The translations under genes and the position numbers were made by a program. A stretch of DNA of 64,000 nucleotides from JBFHIZ01 sp963666475 (GTDB lineage: Bacteria; Bacillota; Clostridia; Lachnospirales; Lachnospiraceae), in the NCBI GenBank assembly GCA_963666475.2, contig OY762821.2, positions 905,887 to 969,886 of the forward strand, given 5' to 3'. Below the pieces are notes generated by a model, which had not been told where the DNA came from, ran no database searches, and saw only the letters and a program-made list of their open reading frames with translations. Each line of letters begins with the position of its first letter. Positions within the stretch are counted from its first letter, which is position 1. Of the stretch, positions 45,559 to 54,453 are shown one piece after another.

Positions 45559-47331
45559 ATGGGTGTTAGAGTTCAGAAATGGTATTCCACATGTAAAAAA
45601 CATAAAAAGATTGTAGATGTTTCATTTGTGCTTTTTTTTGTTGCTTTATTATATGGGTTTACGATTGCACGTTTTCCAATTATCTATGACACAAATGATG
45701 ATTGGATGATTCAGGATATATTAAGTGGTAGTATCACTGGAAATTTTGAGCCTCATGCTATTTTTATCAAACTTCCACTTGCAATGATACTGTCTTTTTG
45801 CTATCTTGTAATACCAAAAATTCCATGGTTTGGGGTATATCTTATGGGACTCTGGATTTGGTGTACATTTTTGATATTACACAAGATTGTTCGAAAGACA
45901 GATTTTTTTCGTGGAAAAGCAGCTGTGATTTTTGCCGTTCCATTTATTTTTATTCATTTTATGATTGGACAAATTACAACTTTACAACATATGTCCACCG
46001 CAGGAATTAGTTTTGCAACAGCCATTTTTTTGTTTCTCACATTGGAGTCGGGGAAGGTGAGGAACCTAAAACAAGGATTTCATAAATATGGAGTAATCTT
46101 TGTGCTGGTCCTGCTGGCATTTATGACACGCTATGAATCGGTAATCCTTTTGGCTCCTATTGGTGGAATTGTTGTAATCGTGAAACTCTTTTTGGAAAGA
46201 AAGAACCTTCGGGAGTATGTTCTTTTTTTGATTGTAGTCTGCGGATTCCTTGGTTTGATTTGGCTTGTTGATTATTCAGCCTATCAATCGGAAGACTGGA
46301 AAGAATTTAAGGAATATAATGTGGACCGATCTCAAATTTACGACTATTATTATTTACCTGACTTTGAGGAAAACAAGGAATTTTACCAAGAACTTGAGAT
46401 TTCCTATGCGACATATCAGGGTATGTTAGAAGGGTACCAGTTGTTGTTGTATCCTGAAGTGACGAGTGAGACCATGCATAAAATATTTGAAAAGTCCAAA
46501 TTGCTTCATGATTTGGAAACGAGTATACTACAGAGAGGGAAAAATGCTATAAAGAATTATTATTGGTTTGCTCGTTATTCACGGGATGAATTGATTCGCG
46601 AAGTTTCCCTATTTGCGCTGTATTTGATTATTTTTATATTGGCAATCCTTATAAAAAAATGGAATTATGTATTCTTTGAATTCCTGTTGTTTTCAGGTGC
46701 AAGATTGAGCTGGATTGTACTTTTTTATATTGGAAGAGTTGTAGCAAGAGCAACCTTTTCGCTGTATTTTGTTGAAATTTTGATGTTGATTGCTTTTGGG
46801 ATTTTACTAGGCGGGAGTCAGAGCGTACATAAAAAAATGAAAGAAATTCTGTATGTGTTAAGTCTTGTATGCGTGTGTATTGCGACTATTATAACTTCTG
46901 GAGAACTACTATTAGCATATACAGAAAAAGGGATGCTACTTGAAAATCGTGCAGAAGAACTACATGACGTGGAATCTTATTGTGAAAGTCATGGAGAGTT
47001 ATTTTACTATATTGATATTATTTCTGTACAGCATGATTCAAAACGCGCTTTTGAGTCAAAATCCCCTGAAATACAGAATTATGTATATACCGGAAGCTGG
47101 CTTTGTAATTCTCCGATTCTCTATCATAAATTGTTAACCTTTGATATCAAGCATGCGAGAGATGCGTTGTTTACGAAAAATGATGTATTGCTCATATTTG
47201 AGGATGATTTGGAAAAGGACTATTTCTGGAAGAGTATGTCCGAGTTTGCGACATATGATGTAACTTTGTGGGATGTATTTTCCACAAGTAATGGAAAAAA
47301 ATTCGCGGTCTATAAGTTGAGTGAAAACTAG
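45559..47331 (+). CDS. GT-C-like polytopic membrane protein
   Basis: The roughly 590-residue protein has a basic start, a helix at about residues 22-42, a first loop with YDTNDDWMIQDILSG (paired Asp as in GT-C enzymes), about ten further helices, and a 150-residue exterior C-terminal domain after about residue 440. The GTG at 45544 falls inside GAGGTGA, so ATG 45559 is preferred. It likely transfers a sugar from a lipid carrier outside the membrane, inferred from topology and from the GT2 and GtrA genes next to it. It ends 48 bp before the second MBOAT gene. Confidence 0.6.
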   Translation: MGVRVQKWYSTCKKHKKIVDVSFVLFFVALLYGFTIARFPIIYDTNDDWMIQDILSGSITGNFEPHAIFIKLPLAMILSFCYLVIPKIPWFGVYLMGLWIWCTFLILHKIVRKTDFFRGKAAVIFAVPFIFIHFMIGQITTLQHMSTAGISFATAIFLFLTLESGKVRNLKQGFHKYGVIFVLVLLAFMTRYESVILLAPIGGIVVIVKLFLERKNLREYVLFLIVVCGFLGLIWLVDYSAYQSEDWKEFKEYNVDRSQIYDYYYLPDFEENKEFYQELEISYATYQGMLEGYQLLLYPEVTSETMHKIFEKSKLLHDLETSILQRGKNAIKNYYWFARYSRDELIREVSLFALYLIIFILAILIKKWNYVFFEFLLFSGARLSWIVLFYIGRVVARATFSLYFVEILMLIAFGILLGGSQSVHKKMKEILYVLSLVCVCIATIITSGELLLAYTEKGMLLENRAEELHDVESYCESHGELFYYIDIISVQHDSKRAFESKSPEIQNYVYTGSWLCNSPILYHKLLTFDIKHARDALFTKNDVLLIFEDDLEKDYFWKSMSEFATYDVTLWDVFSTSNGKKFAVYKLSEN

Positions 47332-47379
47332 CGGTCAAGAATGTGGTCGAAAATATATTTTAAGCGAAAGGAGGGGACA

Positions 47380-48847
47380 ATGCTTTTCAATTCCTTGCAA
47401 TTTTTAGTTTTTTTTCTGATCGTTGTAAGCTTGTATTTTCTGGTTAAAAGTAAGTATCGATGGATGTTGCTTTTGGTCGCAAGTTATTATTTTTATATGT
47501 GCTGGAATCCGGGGTATATACTCCTGATTATTTTGTCGACCTGCGTCGACTATTTTGCTGGATTAAAAATGGGAGAAAAGGAAACCAAAGAAGAACGAAA
47601 AAAATATTTAGTATTAAGTGTATGTATGAACTTGGGTCTATTGTTTGTGTTTAAATACTATAATTTCTTCTTCGATTCCTTTGCATTCATTATGGAAAGG
47701 TATGGTATTGCTTTTTCTTCGCATAAACTGAACTTACTTTTACCAGTTGGCATCTCGTTTTATACCTTTCAGACATTAAGCTATTCTATTGACGTATAGA
47801 GGAAAGCAATGTGCTGAAAAACATTTCGGAATCTTTGCGCTTTATGTTTCTTTTTTCCCACAATTGGTGGCTGGTCCAATCGAACGATCTACCCATTTGC
47901 TTCCACAGTTTCGAAAAGAGTTTTCATTTGATTATGTAAGGGTGACCGATGGATTGAAACTCATGTTGTGGGGGTACTTTAAGAAAGTCGTGGTTGCAGA
48001 TCGCTTGGCAATCTATGTAAATTCGGTATATGCAGATGTTCATCAGACAACGGGCATTCCGTTAATTCTTGCTACGGTATTCTTTGCATTTCAGATCTAC
48101 TGCGATTTTTCGGGTTATTCAGATATCGCGATTGGCGTAGCTCAGATCATGGGTTTTGATTTGATGGATAACTTTAAGAGACCATATTTTTCGAAATCCA
48201 TCAAAGAGTTCTGGCAGAGGTGGCATATTTCGCTGTCCACGTGGTTCAAAGATTATGTGTATATTCCTTTGGGAGGAAAACGAGTAAAAATTTCTAGAAA
48301 TTACTTGAATTTATTTCTTACTTTTTTAATTAGTGGACTCTGGCATGGAGCAAGCTGGACATTTGTACTTTGGGGTATTTTGCATGGGACCTATCAAATC
48401 GTTGGAATGATGACAAAACAAACGCGTGTAAAAATAGCAAGTTGGACGAAAATTGATCAATTTTCAAGACTTCAAGATTTTATCCAAATTTGTATTACTT
48501 TTACATTAGTAAACTTCGGCTGGATATTTTTCCGAGCAAACAGCGTTTCAGATGCTTTTTATGTTGTGAAAAATTTATTTCGCGGAGTACTTACACAACT
48601 TACAGATTTTTCGGTATTAAAAGATGCATTAAATGGGGTGGGAATCGATCGAAAAGGACTATTTACGGCATTATTTGTCATTGGTGTAATGGAATGCGTA
48701 CATCTCGTTCAGCGTCATGGAAGTATACGACATATGTTAAGAAATAAACCGATTTGGCTTCGTTGGGGGTTATACTATCTACTGGTTTTCATGATTCTCA
48801 TTCTTGGTGTATTTGGGCAGTCTCAGTTTATTTATTTTCAATTTTAG
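47380..48847 (+). pseudogene. MBOAT-family O-acyltransferase, frameshifted
   Basis: The first frame (ATG 47380, 6 nt after AAAGGAGG) encodes about 139 residues, ending with LPVGISFYTFQTLSYSIDV then TAG at 47797-47799. The next frame, open through 48847, continues YRGKQCAEKHFGIFALYVSF, FFPQLVAGPIERS, WHISLSTWFKDYVYIPLGG and the catalytic SGLWHGASWTFVLWGILHG. The intact copy at 16792 reads DVYRGE without a break at this point, so a 2-bp loss is indicated within gacgTATAgagga; TATATA would restore the frame. It may be a pseudogene, a phase-variable state or a sequencing error. A split pair of genes is unlikely because neither part is complete. Confidence 0.85.
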
Positions 48848-48862
48848 GAGTTGGGGTTTGGT

Positions 48863-49813
48863 ATGAAAAAATTTATTTTGAAAACCACATTATTTCTTGC
48901 GATTTTGATTTGCATGCTAAGTGTACTCGATTTTGTTGTTACTGAGGGGCTACGTAAAACCGAGGATGCAGAATTTAATGTATGGAATGAAATTATCAAT
49001 GGAAAAACAGAATCTGATTTGATCATTAACGGTAGTTCAAGAGCATGGCTTCATATTTCGCCTGAAATTCTCGAAAATGAATTGGGTATGAGTGTATACA
49101 ATCTGGGATTGGATGGGTTTCATTTTTACATGCAAGATGCAAGATATCAACTTCACTTGAAATATAATGATCCACCCAAAGTGGTCATTCAGACTTTAAG
49201 TATCTTTTCTTTACAAAAGAGAGAAGGGTTATATCAGGCAGAGCAATTTTTCCCATATATGAATGAATTGGATTTAACGAGTGCGATGAAGTCTTATGAA
49301 GGGTTGAATGTGTTGGATTATTATATTCCTTTTTTGAGATATGTTCGATCCAGAGAAGTCATGGTGAAAGGGATTAACGAGTTCTTTGATCAAACACATT
49401 ATACAAACGTAAAATATAATGGATATATGGGACAGTATCTCATGTGGGATGGTAGTTTTGATAGTTTTGCAACTCAATACAAAGATGGAATTGTTCAAGA
49501 AATCGACCAGCAGTCGGTCGATTTATTTGAGACATATATTCAGGAATGCTTAGATGCTGGAACGATTTTGGTTTTGGTATATCCGCCAGAATATTATGAG
49601 GTCCAAGGACTGTATACGAATCGCAACGAGATTATGAAGTTATATCAGGATTTGGCAGAGAAATACCAAATTCTATTTTTGGATTATAGCGATCATGAGA
49701 TCTGCTATGAGAAAGAATACTTTTATAACTCGCAGCATTTAAACCATGTTGGTGCAGAAAAATTTTCGAAAATATTGGCATCAGACCTTAAGGATAATCT
49801 GATAAAAGACTGA
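48863..49813 (+). CDS. SGNH-like partner of the second MBOAT, altered catalytic block
   Basis: The 316-residue protein has one N-terminal helix (about 4-23) and an exterior SGNH-like domain. Block I is LIINGSSRAWLHISPE with a Ser near residue 57, and the last block is YNSQHLNHVGAEKFSK. Relatives and the first copy (FIDYGHVNYYGA) have Asp four residues before the relevant His-block position (DxxH); here the codon 49727-49729 is AAC, giving Asn. It follows the frameshifted MBOAT by 15 bp. The start is ATG 48863, with AGGAG at 48846-48850. It may be inactive or have altered specificity. Confidence 0.75.
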   Translation: MKKFILKTTLFLAILICMLSVLDFVVTEGLRKTEDAEFNVWNEIINGKTESDLIINGSSRAWLHISPEILENELGMSVYNLGLDGFHFYMQDARYQLHLKYNDPPKVVIQTLSIFSLQKREGLYQAEQFFPYMNELDLTSAMKSYEGLNVLDYYIPFLRYVRSREVMVKGINEFFDQTHYTNVKYNGYMGQYLMWDGSFDSFATQYKDGIVQEIDQQSVDLFETYIQECLDAGTILVLVYPPEYYEVQGLYTNRNEIMKLYQDLAEKYQILFLDYSDHEICYEKEYFYNSQHLNHVGAEKFSKILASDLKDNLIKD

Positions 49814-49921
49814 CAAAAAAATAATTATCAGAAAACAGAGAAATGATTCATAAAAATATAGAAAAATAACACTTCTTTGTGGTATACTCATTCTATAAAT
49901 AGAAAGCAAGGAGGTATCTAC

Positions 49922-51697
49922 ATGAATCGCTTAAAAGTAAGTACTAAAATGTTTATTTTATTGGCTGCGGTACTCTTAATTACGGTAGTAAGTGTTTTGT
50001 TATCTGTTTTTAATTTTCAAACAGTTACGGATGAAGTTTTAAATGATATGGAAATTTCAGTTCGTATGAATTATGACCAAGCAATCAAGGAGCAGGTGGA
50101 TACGGCTATTACAGTCGTTCAAAGTGTCTATGCAAAATATGAAACGGGAGAATTGTCAGAACAAGAGGCAAAGCTTCTTGCTGCAGATTTGGTACGAGAT
50201 ATGAGATATGGTGAGGAAGGTTATTTTTGGATTGACACTTACGATGGAACCAATGTCGTTTTGTTAGGCAGAGATACAGAAGGTACCAATCGTTTTGATT
50301 TGCTTGATGCAAATGGATTTGCACTTGTGCAAGCAATTATTTCAGCTGGAACCAGTGGAGGTGGATACACGGATTATATGTTTCCAAAAGCTGGAGAAAC
50401 GGAACCACTTCCAAAGAGAGGTTACAGTCTTGCATTTGAGCCATGGGAATGGGTAATTGGAACTGGAAATTATATTGATTATATTGACGTTGTTGTCGGA
50501 GAATCGGGAAATCGAATTTCTAATTCTATTCAGATGATCATGATTCGCTTCGTTATCATTATGATAGCTCTTTTTGCAGCAGTTGCCGTATTTGGAGTTA
50601 TGATTTCTTTTAATATTATTCAATCTCTGAAAAAAATATCTTCAAATATTAAAAAAATGGCGACCGGAGAGTTTGTAAAATCGGACGATCATGCAATGTT
50701 AAAGAGAAAAGATGATTTTGGGATTTTGAATCAGGATGTGGAAGAAACGAAAGAACGCATCAGCGAATTGCTTCGTGAAGTGAAAATGGAATCGGAAAGA
50801 ATCGATGATATTGTTACTGGTATTGGTGCAAATGTGCGTGAGTTAAATACTAATATAGAAGATGTTTCTGATACTACAGAACAGTTGGCAGCAGGAATGG
50901 AAGAGACAGCTGCTTCATCTATAGAGATTAATACGATTTCTATGGAAATAGAAGATGCCGCAAAAAATATTGCTGTACGTGCAGAAAGTGGAGCAGTCCA
51001 AGCAAGTGAAATTCATAAGCGAGCAGAAAAAACAAAAGTAGACTCGACTTCTACAAAACAAAAAACATCGAGTATGCAAATAGAAATTCAAGCGAAATTG
51101 GAGAAAGCTTTGGAAGAAGCTAAAATTGTATCAGAAATTGAGCAACTCGCAGATTCGATTATGAATATTACAAACCAAACGAACTTACTGGCGCTGAATG
51201 CATCCATTGAAGCGGCCAGAGCGGGGGAAGCCGGCAAGGGATTTGCAGTTGTTGCCGAGGAAATTCGTAATTTGGCAGAGCAATCGAAAGATACCGTAAT
51301 TCACATTCAGGATGTAACAAAGAGCGTTACGGATGCAGTGGGACATTTGACAGAAGATTCATCAAATCTTTTAAATTTTGTGGCAACGGACGTGGCAGAA
51401 GGATATGACATGATGGAAGATATGTCGGACCATTATAAATTGGATGCTGATTATGTCAGCGAGTTAGTTACAGACTTTAGTGCAACCTCAGAAGAACTAT
51501 TGGCATCGATTGAAGGCGTCATGCATTCGATTAAAGAAGTTAGTACGGCATCGAATGATGGAGCTCAGAATACGTCAACGATTGCAGATAAAGTTGTTGG
51601 AATTTCAAAGCAGTCAGAGGGTGTTATGAAGATTGCTGAAGAAGCAAAATTGATCGCAGAGAAGCTTTCTGATAACGTAAGTAAATTTAAAATTTAA
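49922..51697 (+). CDS. Methyl-accepting chemotaxis protein with single Cache domain
   Basis: This 591-residue chemoreceptor has a helix at about residues 9-30, an extracytoplasmic sCache_2-like sensor (about 35-200; GEEGYFWIDTYDGTNVVLLG is the core), helix two at about 205-232, a HAMP linker (about 233-290) and the signalling domain. The CheA/CheW hairpin tip is ITNQTNLLALNASIEAARAG with EAGKGFAVVAEEIRNLAEQS after it. AAGGAGGT 6 nt before ATG supports the start; upstream TGGTATACT (49880-49888) is an extended -10. It lies between the second polysaccharide locus and the pectin transporter region, so its ligand may be a plant-derived acid or sugar, but this is only positional. Confidence 0.93.
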   Translation: MNRLKVSTKMFILLAAVLLITVVSVLLSVFNFQTVTDEVLNDMEISVRMNYDQAIKEQVDTAITVVQSVYAKYETGELSEQEAKLLAADLVRDMRYGEEGYFWIDTYDGTNVVLLGRDTEGTNRFDLLDANGFALVQAIISAGTSGGGYTDYMFPKAGETEPLPKRGYSLAFEPWEWVIGTGNYIDYIDVVVGESGNRISNSIQMIMIRFVIIMIALFAAVAVFGVMISFNIIQSLKKISSNIKKMATGEFVKSDDHAMLKRKDDFGILNQDVEETKERISELLREVKMESERIDDIVTGIGANVRELNTNIEDVSDTTEQLAAGMEETAASSIEINTISMEIEDAAKNIAVRAESGAVQASEIHKRAEKTKVDSTSTKQKTSSMQIEIQAKLEKALEEAKIVSEIEQLADSIMNITNQTNLLALNASIEAARAGEAGKGFAVVAEEIRNLAEQSKDTVIHIQDVTKSVTDAVGHLTEDSSNLLNFVATDVAEGYDMMEDMSDHYKLDADYVSELVTDFSATSEELLASIEGVMHSIKEVSTASNDGAQNTSTIADKVVGISKQSEGVMKIAEEAKLIAEKLSDNVSKFKI

Positions 51698-51722
51698 AAT
51701 GTTATTCCGATAAAGGACTTAC

Positions 51723-51768
51723 AAAAAGGATACAAAACCAACTAGTTAGAAGGTTCTGTATCCTTTTT
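51723..51768. terminator. Bidirectional terminator between the chemoreceptor and AraC genes
   Basis: A 12-bp perfect stem AAAAAGGATACA/TGTATCCTTTTT (51723-51734 with 51757-51768), with a partly paired inner loop, lies 25 bp after the chemoreceptor stop and touches the stop of the convergent regulator gene. Confidence 0.9.
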
Positions 51769-51769
51769 G

Positions 51770-54040
51770 CTATTTTAAAGAAACACGAATTTCGCTTGGG
51801 GAAGAGCCGTAGTTCTTTTTAAAAGCTCTTCGGAAGGAATTTGCATTATGATATCCGACTAAAAGATAAATATCTGAGATGTTTACTTCTGGATCTTTTA
51901 ATAAGGCCATAGCATGTGTCATTCTCAAGTGCTCAAGATAATCTGAGAAATTCTGTTTGATTTCAGATTTAAACAAAGAAGAAAAATAGGACTCGGAAAT
52001 CCCGAATTCTTCTGATATTTTGCTAAGGGATAACTCTGCATCTGCAAAATTACTAATTAGATATTGTTCGATATCAGAAATCAACTTATTTTTTTCGGGA
52101 TGACTCTCATGCATCGTCGCCATAAATATAGCAATTTTTTCTTCGTCTAAAACAGACTTGATGGAAAGCATCATCTCATCCAATCTCTCAAACGAAGCAT
52201 CACTGGTGTCAGATGGATGCATGTCATAACGAAGTTTTACAAGTGTATTTCGAATATCAGAAATCAACCATTCCTGGACGTGGTACGGAAGGTTTCGATA
52301 TTCAAAGTTCTCACTCATGATCATTTTAAATATTTCGGCAGTTTGTCTGGTATTCCCTGTCGTAATGAACAAATTCATTTTATCAATCAATTGTTTTGGG
52401 AAATAATATACGTCATTTCCACGAATTATATTTTTGTAACACTGGAATGTATGCGATGAAGTAACAAATGAAATTGCTTCTTTTGCAAGATGATAAGATT
52501 CCCATAAATAATTTGGTCTTGCATTTGCCTTTCCAAGTCCGAAGCCGGCAACGATTTGATGTTCGCTTTGCAGAGTGGTATTAAGTGCTTCGCATTTTTT
52601 CTTTGTATCTTCAAGGAAACTACAATATGCATCTCTACCAGCTTGTAATGGTAATACGAGTGCAAAATGATTTGACACTGGCTTGTATACACAAACAGAT
52701 TCTCCCCAAATTTGAGAAAATAATGTTTCCATGCGCTCGACGCTTACGGAGGTACTTTCATCTGATTGTTCGTGAGGTGAGTGTGAGAGGTTTAAACTCA
52801 CGATGACATTCTCATAAGATTTACCAATGATGACATATAAAATGGAATACATATTTTCATTAAAGTCCAGTTTAAGGAAATTTAGAACTTTTTCGGGATT
52901 TGTTTTTTGATCAAAATATCCATTCATCAATCGATAGAGATAAGCATTCTTAACATAAGGAAGCTGATTTGCAATTTCTCCTTGAAGCGAAATCATTTCA
53001 CTTTCTGAATTTTCTAGTTTTGTCTGCATTTCTATATATGGTTTCATGCCTTGTCGGGTCAACGCAAAGAAACCGGAGATGGAAAGGAATGCAGCAAGAA
53101 GCAGTACAATCTGATAAACACTCTTGTATGTTTGGAATCCTGTTAATACTTCGCTTGTTGGTTTGATATAGTAGTACTCCCATCCATTTTTTGCGGAGGT
53201 TGAAGTTGTAATTACATAGTCATCCTTTGAGAATAAATCAAAAAATGAAGATTTTTTGGAATGTTCCTCTACAGGATTGAAAGGAAGTTCTTCATTATAA
53301 GGAAAGACGTAACTTTGATCTTGGTTAGGGTTGTATATGTATATGTATTGATCATCCAGTTTTGTGGATTCGGTAAAGTTCGAAACAATTTTTGACTCAT
53401 CTATTGTGAAGCAAAAGAATGCGGCAGGAGCAGAGAGAGATGTTCCGAGATAGAGATTACAGAAGTATAAATAGGAATCTTCATCGGAGTCTTTATCCAT
53501 AAAATCATCCAGTGGTAAAAAACGATTTGCATTGGATGGTTCAGATATCATATCGATAAAGGCAGAATAGGATGATGTTTTGTACTTCTTGATATATTCA
53601 TAGTAAGAATAGGACTCCATAGACGATGAAGGAAGGATGATGTAATCTGTCTTTGGCAAATAAACAAAACAATTCTCAATCGGGAGTACTGATTGTAAAC
53701 ACATGAGCTGTGTAAGGTAACTCATGGTGTCATATGCTTCAATATAGAAGCTAGCGGAGCGCTTTGATTCCATCATCATACGATGTGTTGTTGAATTTGT
53801 TGATAATTGTGATGCAAAAGAACTGAATATGTTAAAAGACGAATCCAATTCGGATATTTGCTGTTTTAAATCAAATGTATTTTGTTGTGTGATCTGCAAT
53901 TCCGTATTTTTTACTGCAGAATTATAAAAATATATTCCGATTAGTAAAAGGATTAGAATTAAAATGCCATAGGATAAAAATATTCTTGAAAGTATTTTTT
54001 TGTTTTTAGTTGAATTTGAATCAAAAAAAAGACGTGTCAT
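51770..54040 (-). CDS. Membrane-bound AraC-family regulator with extracytoplasmic sensor
   Basis: The 756-residue protein has helix one at about residues 22-40, an extracytoplasmic Cache-like domain (about 45-300), helix two at about 303-325, a linker, a cytosolic region (about 380-640) and a C-terminal AraC helix-turn-helix pair (about 652-756: LSLSKISEEFGISESYFSSL, then ISDIYLLVGYHNANSFRRAF). This one-component design, related to YesS/YtdP-like regulators next to sugar ABC transporters, senses external sugar and activates transcription. The start at 54040 follows GGAGG by 7 nt on the minus strand. It diverges from the solute-binding-protein gene, its probable target. Confidence 0.9.
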   Translation of the reverse strand: MTRLFFDSNSTKNKKILSRIFLSYGILILILLLIGIYFYNSAVKNTELQITQQNTFDLKQQISELDSSFNIFSSFASQLSTNSTTHRMMMESKRSASFYIEAYDTMSYLTQLMCLQSVLPIENCFVYLPKTDYIILPSSSMESYSYYEYIKKYKTSSYSAFIDMISEPSNANRFLPLDDFMDKDSDEDSYLYFCNLYLGTSLSAPAAFFCFTIDESKIVSNFTESTKLDDQYIYIYNPNQDQSYVFPYNEELPFNPVEEHSKKSSFFDLFSKDDYVITTSTSAKNGWEYYYIKPTSEVLTGFQTYKSVYQIVLLLAAFLSISGFFALTRQGMKPYIEMQTKLENSESEMISLQGEIANQLPYVKNAYLYRLMNGYFDQKTNPEKVLNFLKLDFNENMYSILYVIIGKSYENVIVSLNLSHSPHEQSDESTSVSVERMETLFSQIWGESVCVYKPVSNHFALVLPLQAGRDAYCSFLEDTKKKCEALNTTLQSEHQIVAGFGLGKANARPNYLWESYHLAKEAISFVTSSHTFQCYKNIIRGNDVYYFPKQLIDKMNLFITTGNTRQTAEIFKMIMSENFEYRNLPYHVQEWLISDIRNTLVKLRYDMHPSDTSDASFERLDEMMLSIKSVLDEEKIAIFMATMHESHPEKNKLISDIEQYLISNFADAELSLSKISEEFGISESYFSSLFKSEIKQNFSDYLEHLRMTHAMALLKDPEVNISDIYLLVGYHNANSFRRAFKKNYGSSPSEIRVSLK

Positions 54041-54065
54041 TGATGTTCCTCCAATTCTTAAATGT

Positions 54066-54094
54066 ATTATATTGTATTCCGAAAAAAAATACAA
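54066..54094 (-). promoter_or_regulatory. Sigma-A type promoter of the AraC-family gene
   Basis: On the minus strand TTGTAT (54094-54089), 17 nt, and TATAAT (54071-54066) form a near-consensus promoter about 26 bp before the start codon. Confidence 0.78.
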
Positions 54095-54105
54095 ACAAAA
54101 GATAT

Positions 54106-54121
54106 ATGAAAGCGTTTACAA
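54106..54121 (-). promoter_or_regulatory. Perfect cre-consensus site / LacI-family operator
   Basis: ATGAAAGCGTTTACAA fits the cre consensus WTGNNARCGNWWWCAW at every position. It lies 12 bp upstream of the -35 of the AraC gene and about 330 bp before the solute-binding-protein gene. From this position CcpA or the local LacI protein could act on either direction. It resembles the operators at 33138 and 37263. Confidence 0.7.
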
Positions 54122-54453
54122 GATTATATTTCTATACATAGTTACGAATGAGAAGTTTTAAAAAGGGGGAAAACATCGTGCAAAATTTATATCTTTTTCC
54201 ATAAAATCATTCTGTATTTTCTTAAAAAAATGAAAAGAAAATGTAAAAACCCAGTAAAATAAAGGGTTTCTGGCATCGTAAAAATTGCACGTGTGAACAA
54301 AAATTTGGAACTTGTGCGATTTGTACACGATATGGTAAATTACAGTTAATACATGCAACTATTTTCACATACGGTATAGCAAAACAGAAATGTGAAGAAG
54401 CTTGTCATGGAAACTCTTACATAATTATATTTTCAAAAACCAAGGAGGAAGAA
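54122..54453 (+). other. 332-bp upstream region of the sugar-binding-protein gene
   Basis: No gene is supported here. The region is very AT-rich and includes a small hairpin AAACCC/GGGTTT (54247-54252 with 54264-54269) and weak promoter-like elements near TTGTGC 54312-54317 and TAAATT 54336-54341. An AraC-activated promoter for the transporter should lie here, which would explain poor core elements. No known riboswitch fold was recognised. Confidence 0.5.

Noticed and set aside
47789..48847. MBOAT C-terminal half as an independent gene starting at TTG 47789
   Set aside because: No ribosome site, the TTG falls within conserved coding sequence, and the product would lack essential N-terminal helices; a frameshift explains the data better.
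54158..54358. 66-codon minus-strand frame in the AraC/transporter gap
   Set aside because: Phe/His-rich product with no ribosome site, in a region expected to be regulatory.
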